22,106 bases of DNA from a virus: positions 1 through 22,106 of IMG/VR virus record IMGVR_UViG_3300021373_001570; one strand, 5' to 3'. A program made the translations under genes and the position numbers. The notes beneath the pieces were generated by a model. The model saw only the letters and a list, made by a program, of their open reading frames with translations, made no database searches and had not been told where the DNA came from. Numbering within the stretch: position 1 is the first letter of the stretch; each line of letters starts with the position of its first letter. This document shows positions 14,249-22,106 of this stretch, in pieces.

Positions 14249-17200
14249 TGGCATATAATGACGATCAAAACCCTACTAATTTGCCAGCAGGGAAACCTGA
14301 AAAAAGAAAAAGTGCAGACCATTTACCTAGGTATTTTAGAACACAGGTTAATAACAAATTTCTTTCAAGCACAATTGACCAGTTAATACAACCTGGCATT
14401 GCAGAAAAGTTAAATGGTTACTTTGGTCAAAAAGAAGCCAAAGGTTATCAGAAAGACGACTTTTATGTTGGCGATGTTTCTAAAAGCAGAGAAGATTATC
14501 AGTTTGAACCGTCGGTTGTAATCAAAGACGATCTTAATAATATAAACTTTTATGCAGACTACAATGATTATATTAATCAGTTACGTTCTCTCGGTTCGAG
14601 TGTAAAAGATCATAGTTTGCTTAATAGACAAGAGTATTATGCTTGGAATCCAAATATTGATTGGGATAAGTTTGTAAACTTCAGAGAATACTATTGGTTA
14701 CCTAATGGACCTCGCCCTGTGCAAATTGCTGGCGAAAAGGATAATGTAGTAAAAACTATTAAAGTAACAGCAGTAGATAACGGAGAACACTATGGCTATG
14801 TTTTTACTCCAGACGGACTGACACAAAATCCTGTATTAACTTTATTCAGAGGCATTAAGTATATTTTTGAAATTGACGCACCTGGTAATCCGTTATCGTT
14901 TAGAACTAGAAAAGATACAGCACCTATTTTTAAACCTAATGTACTCTACTTAGTTGGCGATAAAGTAAATTATCAAGGCGGAATCTACATTTGTACAAAT
15001 GAACACGTTGCAAATGATACACTAAATTTAGATTTCTGGGACTTAGATACAACATTTAATTTAAAAAATTCAGTTAGTCAACAAAGTGTAGAAAGCGGTA
15101 CAATTGAAGTAGAACTAGCAGCAGATACTCCTGACTTAATTTATTATATGTCAGACAACGACTTATTTGCAAGTGGAACTATTAATGTACTTGATATAGT
15201 TGAAGCAACATCAATAGATGTTGAACAAGAAATTTTAGGAACAAAGACTTATACAAGTGAATCGGGTGTAGAATTATCTAACGGTATGAAGCTAGAATTT
15301 GTAGGCAAAGTTACTCCGGAAAAATATGGAGAAGGATTTTGGTACGTTGAAGGAGTAGGAGACAAAATTGTCCTTATGTCGGAGACAGATTTAAATGTTC
15401 CTAGTTCTTATACAACAGATTTAGCAGTCGATTTTGATGTAGAAGGATTTGACGAACTACCATTTTCTGAAGCTATAGGTTATCCTGTTAATAAAGATTA
15501 TATTACTATTAACAGAGCTAGCCAAGACGGTAATTTATGGTCAAAGTATAATAGATGGTTTCATAAAACAGTAATTGAAAAAAGTGCAGAAATTAACAAG
15601 CAGCCAATTGATCTTGATCAAACTTCTCGTGCAACGAGACCTATTATAGAATTTGAGGCAAATTTAAAACTATTTAATTATGGTACACAAATAAAGAAAA
15701 GTGTAGATGTTGTAGATAATTTTACTACAGATGTTTTTAGTACAGTTGAAGGATCGCAGGGTTATAACATTGACGATGTTGATTTAACAAATGGAATGAG
15801 AGTGCTGTTTACAGCAGATACTGATCCATTAGTTACTGGAAAAATATTTGAAGTAGAATTTATTAATTTTAGAAACACACGACAGATTACTTTAAAAGAA
15901 ACCAACGACACAAAACCTTTAGAAAATGAAGTTTTACTTTGTAAACAAGGCACAATATTCAAAGGTAATATGCTTTGGTTTGATGGAAGCGTTTGGAAAA
16001 CTGCACAACAAAAAACAACACTAAATCAGCAGCCTTTGTTTGATGCGTTCGACGTTAGGGGTTATAGTTATTCTGATAAAGAATATTTTGATTCATCGAC
16101 CTTTACTGGTACAGAGTTATTTTCGTATAAAAGAGGAAATGCTAATACTGATGTAGAATTAGGATTTCCATTATCCTATAGAAGTATTGAAAACGTAGGT
16201 GATATTGTATTTAAGTGTAATTTTTTACAAGATACAGTTTCATATGCAATTGATAATCAATTACCTAGGTCTGTAAATATCAGTGAAGGATATATTAGAA
16301 AATATACAGACAGAAATACGTGGGAAGTTTTAAATGGTTGGACTACTGCAAAACGGTTAAGTTCACAACCTGTAATTAGACAATATGTAAATGATAACAC
16401 AAGAACTTTTTATACAGTAGATGTATATGAAAATAGTGCATTATTAGATGACCTGTGGCTACGTGTTTATTTGAATAACAGTTTAAAGTTTAAAGATATA
16501 GATTATACAACTTCACAGGATGCTAATTCTAATCTTACAATTAAATTTAACAGGCCATTGGAAATCGGCGACAATATTATTATTAAAACAAATTCTGTTG
16601 CTGAAAAAACTGAAAACGGCAAATATGAGATAGCAAGTAATCTTGAAAAAAATCCTCTCAATAAAAATATTAACGAATTTACATTAGGCGAAGTTAACGA
16701 TCACGTAAGTACTATTGTAGAGGAACTTGATAATTTTGCTGGCGCATTCCCTGGTACAAGTAATTTAAGAGATTTAGGTCCACTTTCTCAATATGGTAAG
16801 AGAATTGTAAAACATTCGGCACCTCTTAATATTCCTATGTATCACATTGTAAATAGAGAAGCAAATGTTATTAAGGCTCTTAAATTTGCAAGAAGAGAAT
16901 ACGGAAAATTTAAAAGATCATTTATACAGATCGCTACAAGTTTAGGATTTAGTGGACCTGTAAAAAAACACGTTGACGCAATTCTTAACGAAATGGCAAA
17001 AGATAAAGTCAGCACTATGCCTTATTACTTTAGTGATATGGTTCCATTCACTGGTGCAGTTCGCAATACTACAGAAATATTTGATCCCGATAATAATTTC
17101 TTTGCACTTAACCGAGTGTTTGATATTGACAGTTTAAGTGATACTGCGGTTCAAGTATATCTTAATGAAACGCAATTAGTTTATGGAAAAGATTATACAT

Positions 17201-20200
17201 TTAACAATCAAGGATTTGTAATTGTAACAGCTACAAAGGCACAAGGAGATGTCCTAGATATTTACGAATATGAAACTACTAATGGTTCTTATATTCCCCC
17301 TACTCCTACTAAACTAGGATTATATCCTAAGTATGAGCCACAACTAATGACGGACGATACTTACTTAGAACCACAAACAGTAATTCAAGGACACGACGGC
17401 AGTATTACTATTGCATACGGAGACTTCCGTGATGACTTATTATTAGAATTAGAAAAAAGAATTTTCAACAATATAAAAATAAAATATGATCCTAAGGTGT
17501 TTTGTATTGAAGACTATGTACCAGGATATTCTAGAGAAACAGGATTAACAGAACAGCAAATAAATGACAGTACAATTAGTGACTTTGTGCAGTGGTTGCA
17601 ACTTGTTGATGATGATTATACCAAGAATCCTTCTTACCTAAGAGAAAATCAGTTTACCTTTAACCACACAGGTATGGTAGATGTAGGTGAGAAACCTGTA
17701 CACGGTTATTGGCGAGCAGTTTACAAATATGCATACGATACAGATCGTCCGCATACTCATCCTTGGGAAATGCTAGGATTTACAATCAAGCCAAGTTGGT
17801 GGGACGAGCAATACGGCGAAGCTCCGTATACTAGTAATAACTTGTTAATGTGGGAAGATATCGAAGCAGGTATGATTAGAGACCCTAGCACGTCTGGTGT
17901 CATTTATAAAAAGTATGCTCGTAAATTTATTACAACTCACATTCCTGTTGACGAAGACGGCAATCTGGTAAGTCCTATTTTAAGTAGTTTTATAAAATCT
18001 TACAACACAACAGATCTCGATGCAAATTTTGAGTTTGGTGATCACAGCCCGGTTGAAACAGCGTGGCGTAGAAGTTCTGAATATCCATTTTCATTAATCA
18101 CATCTATTGTTTTAAATCAGCCAGCCAGGGCGTTTGCTACAATATTTGATAGACAAAGACAATTTAGAGGAACGTCTAATCAAATTAATTATGCAAAGAA
18201 CAATACTAATATAAACTTAGACGATATTGTTTTTCCTAATAGTGTAAATGAAGAAACAAGAATTTATTCAGCAGGATTAATTAATTACGTTTTTGATTAT
18301 ATTTCTGCAAGTGTAGAATTACCATTTAAAGAATATAAAAATAACTTAAAAAGCATTAATAATTTAATTAGTTTTAAAGTTGGAGGATATACTAACAAAG
18401 ATAAATTTAAATTAATTCTTGATAGTAGAACGCCAACAAATAAAGGAAACGTTTTTATTCCTGAAGAAAATTATAAGATTGCATTAAACACAAGTGCGCC
18501 TGTTAAAAATATTACTTATAGTGGTGTAATTGTAGAAAAACAAAGTAACGGATTTATTGTAAAAGGGTACGATAGAGAAACACCATACTTTAATATAAAT
18601 CGTGCTATTCCTCTTCAAAATGATCCTGTGATTAGAATTGGCGGAATAACTGCAAGTTTTGTTAATTGGGATCAAGAAAAAACTTATACTACTGGATTAA
18701 TAGTTGAACACCAAAACTCTTATTACAGAGTATTAGAATCACATAAAAGTGGTACACAGTTTGATGAAAGTAAATTTGCTAAAATTCCTGAGCTACCAAC
18801 AGAAGGCGGCCGCGAAGCGTATTTTAGAAAAGCCTTTAAAAATAATGTAGAAAGAGTTCCTTACGGAACAGTATTAGATTCTATACAAGATGTAGTTGAT
18901 TTCTTATTATCTTATGGACATTATTTAGAAGCAGAAGGATTTGTATTTGATTATTTTTCTCCTGAAAGTGAATTTATATCTAATTGGGAAACAAGTGCAA
19001 AAGAATTTATGTTCTGGAGCACACAAAACTGGGGCGCAGGCAGTGTTATTACTCTAAGTCCTGGAGCATTTAAAATTAAGTTCAAGTCAGAATACGCTAT
19101 AGTTGACGACATTTATGATACGTTCTATGGTTATAGTATTTTAAAAGCAGACGGAAAAAAACTAAAACCGCAAAACGTTTCACTTACCAGAGAAAATCCA
19201 CAAGAGTTTTGTGTAAGACCTAAAGCAACTGAAGATGGAATTTTTGCTGTTAGATTATCCCTAGTTCAAAAAGAACACGTTGTTATTATTGACAACAAAA
19301 CAGTGTTCGGTGACATCATATACGATCAAGAACCAGGATACAGACAGCAACGTATCAAAGTCTTAGGCTATAGAACAGGTAACTGGGACGGTAGTTTAAA
19401 TATTCCTGGCTTTATATTTGATAATGCAACAATAAGTGAATGGGAACCGTGGAAGGATTATGCAATCGGCGAGATTGTAAAATATAAAGAATTTTATTAT
19501 AGTTCTATTAACAAAGTACCAGGTACAGAAAACTTTGAATCTCGTAATTGGTCATTGTTAAAAGACTCGCCTGAGATGAAACTTATACCAAACTTTGAGT
19601 ATAAAGTAAATCAGTTTGCAGATTTTTATGATCTAGATACTGACAATTTTGATACAGAACAGCAAAAATTTGCACAGCATTTAATCGGATATCAAAATAG
19701 AGATTATCTAGCAAATATTATTAATGATGATGTAAGTCAGTATAAATTTTATCAAGGTATGATCCAAGATAAAGGTACAAAGAATGCACTTACAAAATTG
19801 TTTGATGTTCTAGGTAGTGCTGACAAAGATAGTTTAGAGTTTTATGAAGAGTGGGCAATTAAAGCAGGACAGTATGGAGCAGCTGAAGGATTTGACGAAG
19901 TTGAGTTTATATTAGACGAATCTAAATTTAAATTACAACCACAAAGTGTTGAACTAGTTAATAGTACAACTGGTGACGAAACTGATTTAGTTTATAGAAT
20001 AAAACCATTTGAAGTTTTCTTACGTCCAGAAGGATATGACCATAAGCCGTTTCCTACAAAATATGTCAAAGAAACATTTATAAAAAACAGCGGTTATGTC
20101 AATAACGAAGATGTGCAGTTTGTAATTGACGAGTATGATTCGATAGCTAATATAGAATATTCTGAAATACGTCATAAAGATTTTGTCTGGGTAGGAAATG

Positions 20201-22106
20201 TAGGACAAGATTGGAATGTGTACACATTCCTTCAAGAAGAAATTAGATTAGAAGCAGTACTAGAGGACGGTGATACTAGACAACTGCAATTTGCTACTAT
20301 TCCTAATGGTTTAACAGTAGGCGAAATAATTGGCGTTGAATATAAAAATGACGAAGGTCAAGATATTGCAATCTTTACTAAGGTTACAAAAATCCTCAAT
20401 AACATAGTAACAATTGATAACGCAGAAATTAGCGAAAGTGCAACTGTTACTAATGATATTATATCTAAATTTGTAAGTGTAAGGGTAGATGGTTATGAAG
20501 CTGCTAGTGATCTTATACAAAATTACAAGCAAGGTATTTCTAGACTTTGGATTGATGAAGATGCTAGTGAACGTTGGAGAGTAATAGAAACAAGAGAAGG
20601 TTTTAATCAACACCAAGTAATAGAAAACTCAGATACCGGAGTTGATCAAGGATACGGATATGCACTAGCTGCCAACGAAAATAATACATTGTTGTGTATA
20701 GGCGCACCTAATAACGGTGATGGTAAAGTTTTTGTATTTGTAAGAGCCGGAAGTTCGGGATCATTCCAGCTTAACCAAGTTGTTGAACCTTTAGATAATC
20801 TTGCAGATCCTGGACAAGAATTTGGCAGAAGTATTGCAGTTTCAACAGACGGCAGATACTTAATTGTTGGCTCTCCTAAAGCATCAAATGTGAAAAGCAC
20901 ATATAAGAATGATTATGTAGAAGAGTCTAATTATGATTCGGGGGCTATTGTTGAATATAAAAATAATTTGTGGAAAGCAAATAAAGATATCGACGGTGCA
21001 GTAAATGCAATTACGTTTGGTAGCTTTGAATCAGTTCCGCAAATTATGGTCGATCTTTTACAAACAGAAGAAGATGATAATGTTAGACCTGTTTTATTAA
21101 CAGGAGATTATCCATTCACAAGCGACGAAGTACAGTCTGATTTCTTTACTGACCACTATATTATTAAAGCACCAAAAGATATGTATGAAGGTTCAGGAAT
21201 TGGTGATAGTATTAAATTAAAATGGAACACACTAACATATGCTAATCAAAATAGTGTAACACCTGTTGTTGTAACACCGTTTGGTGGTGAAATTCCAGAA
21301 CTTAGTGAAACCTTTATTACAGGTAAACACGTTATTGCAGAAAAAATTGACAGCATTTTATACGTTGAAAATTCTAATACTATTCCTTTAGTAGGACAAA
21401 TAGTTGAAACACTTACAGGTTTTGGTACAGTTGCGTATACATTTAATTTTGGTGCTAAAGCAACAGTTTATATTAAGGATCAAAACGGTACATTTGGTAC
21501 TGTAGGTTCATTAACGACTAGCATTGGTGAGTTCGTAGGCGAATACGTAACAGTAGCACCTGATGATACTCAAGCAAATGCAGACGACTATTGGGGAGGC
21601 TATTGGAGAATTAATACAGGGACATATATAGTTCCTAATTCAACTAATGCAGATGTAGCAAGAGGTTTAGTATTTGTTGATGTGACACCAACAACAGCAG
21701 TAGGAGGGGATCAAGATCGTTTTTACTACAACAACCTTGATTATCCTAACAGCATAATTAATAGTAGAGACACATCTTATAACCAGCTTATAACATTAAG
21801 TTATCGAGGAAGTCCAGGACCGCTTGGAGTAGTTGGTGATTTTGAATCTCCGTTATTTGTATTTAAAGCACCTAAGCCGTTAACTGATGAGCTAAGTTCT
21901 GAAATTATTACAGAAGGCGACCCTGCTAACCCTACACTAAATGTGTTTTATAATTCAATGCCGCCGTTCCTTACAGGAGATTTAGAAGATAGAGATCTAA
22001 CAAAGATCGGGCTATCACCAGGACAGGTCAACAAGCAACATACAGTATACGACATATGGGACGGATGGATTGATTTTAGAATTACAAAGCAATTTGCAGG
22101 TGATCC
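14248..22106 (+). CDS. Giant baseplate/virion structural protein in the gp7 position (3' end outside window)
   Basis: My own translation from ATG at 14248 stays open for 2619 codons to the window edge, so the protein exceeds 2600 residues. T4 gp7, the wedge initiator that follows gp6, has about 1030. Near the N-terminus are LPRYFRTQVNNKFL (26-39) and AWNPNIDWDKFVNFREYYWL (132-151), and HPWEMLGFTIKPSWW lies at about 1171-1185. I recall these from huge structural proteins after gp6 in marine T4-like phages, sometimes labelled VrlC-like or gp7-like. Four modules resembling chitin/cellulose-binding CBM5/12 repeats occur near residues 234, 1474, 1735 and 2229. Two FG-GAP-like blades lie at about 2132-2211. 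The ATG shares a base with the gp6 stop, and GGAGG lies 12 bases upstream. A wedge or peripheral baseplate role, perhaps with surface binding, is inference. Confidence 0.8.
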   Translation, partial: MAYNDDQNPTNLPAGKPEKRKSADHLPRYFRTQVNNKFLSSTIDQLIQPGIAEKLNGYFGQKEAKGYQKDDFYVGDVSKSREDYQFEPSVVIKDDLNNINFYADYNDYINQLRSLGSSVKDHSLLNRQEYYAWNPNIDWDKFVNFREYYWLPNGPRPVQIAGEKDNVVKTIKVTAVDNGEHYGYVFTPDGLTQNPVLTLFRGIKYIFEIDAPGNPLSFRTRKDTAPIFKPNVLYLVGDKVNYQGGIYICTNEHVANDTLNLDFWDLDTTFNLKNSVSQQSVESGTIEVELAADTPDLIYYMSDNDLFASGTINVLDIVEATSIDVEQEILGTKTYTSESGVELSNGMKLEFVGKVTPEKYGEGFWYVEGVGDKIVLMSETDLNVPSSYTTDLAVDFDVEGFDELPFSEAIGYPVNKDYITINRASQDGNLWSKYNRWFHKTVIEKSAEINKQPIDLDQTSRATRPIIEFEANLKLFNYGTQIKKSVDVVDNFTTDVFSTVEGSQGYNIDDVDLTNGMRVLFTADTDPLVTGKIFEVEFINFRNTRQITLKETNDTKPLENEVLLCKQGTIFKGNMLWFDGSVWKTAQQKTTLNQQPLFDAFDVRGYSYSDKEYFDSSTFTGTELFSYKRGNANTDVELGFPLSYRSIENVGDIVFKCNFLQDTVSYAIDNQLPRSVNISEGYIRKYTDRNTWEVLNGWTTAKRLSSQPVIRQYVNDNTRTFYTVDVYENSALLDDLWLRVYLNNSLKFKDIDYTTSQDANSNLTIKFNRPLEIGDNIIIKTNSVAEKTENGKYEIASNLEKNPLNKNINEFTLGEVNDHVSTIVEELDNFAGAFPGTSNLRDLGPLSQYGKRIVKHSAPLNIPMYHIVNREANVIKALKFARREYGKFKRSFIQIATSLGFSGPVKKHVDAILNEMAKDKVSTMPYYFSDMVPFTGAVRNTTEIFDPDNNFFALNRVFDIDSLSDTAVQVYLNETQLVYGKDYTFNNQGFVIVTATKAQGDVLDIYEYETTNGSYIPPTPTKLGLYPKYEPQLMTDDTYLEPQTVIQGHDGSITIAYGDFRDDLLLELEKRIFNNIKIKYDPKVFCIEDYVPGYSRETGLTEQQINDSTISDFVQWLQLVDDDYTKNPSYLRENQFTFNHTGMVDVGEKPVHGYWRAVYKYAYDTDRPHTHPWEMLGFTIKPSWWDEQYGEAPYTSNNLLMWEDIEAGMIRDPSTSGVIYKKYARKFITTHIPVDEDGNLVSPILSSFIKSYNTTDLDANFEFGDHSPVETAWRRSSEYPFSLITSIVLNQPARAFATIFDRQRQFRGTSNQINYAKNNTNINLDDIVFPNSVNEETRIYSAGLINYVFDYISASVELPFKEYKNNLKSINNLISFKVGGYTNKDKFKLILDSRTPTNKGNVFIPEENYKIALNTSAPVKNITYSGVIVEKQSNGFIVKGYDRETPYFNINRAIPLQNDPVIRIGGITASFVNWDQEKTYTTGLIVEHQNSYYRVLESHKSGTQFDESKFAKIPELPTEGGREAYFRKAFKNNVERVPYGTVLDSIQDVVDFLLSYGHYLEAEGFVFDYFSPESEFISNWETSAKEFMFWSTQNWGAGSVITLSPGAFKIKFKSEYAIVDDIYDTFYGYSILKADGKKLKPQNVSLTRENPQEFCVRPKATEDGIFAVRLSLVQKEHVVIIDNKTVFGDIIYDQEPGYRQQRIKVLGYRTGNWDGSLNIPGFIFDNATISEWEPWKDYAIGEIVKYKEFYYSSINKVPGTENFESRNWSLLKDSPEMKLIPNFEYKVNQFADFYDLDTDNFDTEQQKFAQHLIGYQNRDYLANIINDDVSQYKFYQGMIQDKGTKNALTKLFDVLGSADKDSLEFYEEWAIKAGQYGAAEGFDEVEFILDESKFKLQPQSVELVNSTTGDETDLVYRIKPFEVFLRPEGYDHKPFPTKYVKETFIKNSGYVNNEDVQFVIDEYDSIANIEYSEIRHKDFVWVGNVGQDWNVYTFLQEEIRLEAVLEDGDTRQLQFATIPNGLTVGEIIGVEYKNDEGQDIAIFTKVTKILNNIVTIDNAEISESATVTNDIISKFVSVRVDGYEAASDLIQNYKQGISRLWIDEDASERWRVIETREGFNQHQVIENSDTGVDQGYGYALAANENNTLLCIGAPNNGDGKVFVFVRAGSSGSFQLNQVVEPLDNLADPGQEFGRSIAVSTDGRYLIVGSPKASNVKSTYKNDYVEESNYDSGAIVEYKNNLWKANKDIDGAVNAITFGSFESVPQIMVDLLQTEEDDNVRPVLLTGDYPFTSDEVQSDFFTDHYIIKAPKDMYEGSGIGDSIKLKWNTLTYANQNSVTPVVVTPFGGEIPELSETFITGKHVIAEKIDSILYVENSNTIPLVGQIVETLTGFGTVAYTFNFGAKATVYIKDQNGTFGTVGSLTTSIGEFVGEYVTVAPDDTQANADDYWGGYWRINTGTYIVPNSTNADVARGLVFVDVTPTTAVGGDQDRFYYNNLDYPNSIINSRDTSYNQLITLSYRGSPGPLGVVGDFESPLFVFKAPKPLTDELSSEIITEGDPANPTLNVFYNSMPPFLTGDLEDRDLTKIGLSPGQVNKQHTVYDIWDGWIDFRITKQFAGD
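14947..15045 (+). repeat. CBM5/12-like module 1 in giant protein
   Basis: Residues 234-266 fit Y-x2-G-x2-V-x-[YH] followed by an aromatic near position 14 and a closing aromatic about 30 residues in: YLVGDKVNYQGGIYICT ... FWDL. Confidence 0.55.
18667..18786 (+). repeat. CBM5/12-like module 2 in giant protein
   Basis: Residues 1474-1513: a leading Trp, then YTTGLIVEHQNSYYRVL, and a closing FAKI. It has the same spacing as the other three modules. Confidence 0.55.
19450..19560 (+). repeat. CBM5/12-like module 3 in giant protein
   Basis: Residues 1735-1771: a leading Trp, then YAIGEIVKYKEFYYSSI, GTENFESRNWSLL. This is the most typical of the four, with Trp-x-x-Tyr at the front and Trp-x-Leu at the end. 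Confidence 0.65.
20641..20880 (+). repeat. Two FG-GAP-like beta-propeller blades in giant protein
   Basis: Residues about 2132-2211 hold two copies of the pattern [YF]G-x-[SA]-[IL]-A followed about 10 residues later by [CV]-[IG]-[AS]-P: GYGYALAANENNTLLCIGAP with a following GKVFVFV strand, then FGRSIAVSTDGRYLIVGSP. This is the integrin-alpha type FG-GAP signature. Only two blades are obvious here. Confidence 0.6.
20932..21027 (+). repeat. CBM5/12-like module 4 in giant protein
   Basis: Residues 2229-2260: YDSGAIVEYKNNLWKAN, closing with a Phe pair. It follows directly on the FG-GAP-like blades. The closing Trp of the family is replaced by Phe. Confidence 0.5.

Noticed and set aside
20311-20616. 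101-codon minus-strand frame opposite the giant gene, with apparent hydrophobic stretches
   Set aside because: The hydrophobicity comes from reading AAA/GAA-rich coding sequence backwards. It is antisense to an uninterrupted frame.

Overview
The window is a low-GC stretch of a T4-like (Straboviridae-type) marine myovirus genome. It has two blocks pointing away from each other around position 4340. The protein set, the marine-type long gp55, the gp5 without a lysozyme domain and the huge structural protein after gp6 fit the marine T4-like group (cyanophages, pelagiphages and relatives) better than coliphage T4. The host cannot be fixed from this sequence. I saw no tRNA, CRISPR array, insertion sequence or intergenic stretch longer than about 80 bases.

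Minus-strand block (4302 to 1, leftward): the late sigma factor gp55; the Mre11/Rad50-type recombination nuclease pair gp47 and gp46; an unrecognised 69-residue basic protein; and the start of a GIY-YIG-type endonuclease cut by the window edge. From gp47 on the genes abut or overlap, so they look like one operon. Both gp55 and gp47 are preceded by a well-formed host-type promoter (TTGACT-N17-TATAAT and TTGACC-N17-TATACT). gp47 starts with TTG.

Plus-strand block (4381 to 22106, rightward): the baseplate/tail cluster. In order it holds a probable tail-tube cap (gp48-like), gp53 wedge protein, a 926-residue probable hub protein, gp5 hub/needle without lysozyme, gp25, gp6, and a giant protein in the slot of T4 gene 7 that is open for 2619 codons and runs off the window. 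Most junctions overlap or abut. Only gp48 and gp6 have room for a promoter, and each carries an A[A/C]TAAATA motif like the T4 late promoter about 20 bases before its start codon.

Main points of interest: (1) the 78-base divergent region, where the late-type motif touches the -35 box of the promoter for gp55, the factor expected to read late promoters; (2) nine NxI[STG]xAL repeats at both ends of the 926-residue protein; (3) a 250-residue extension beyond the gp5 needle; (4) four copies of a CBM5/12-like module and a pair of FG-GAP-like blades in the giant protein; (5) a perfect EF-hand-type loop in gp6.
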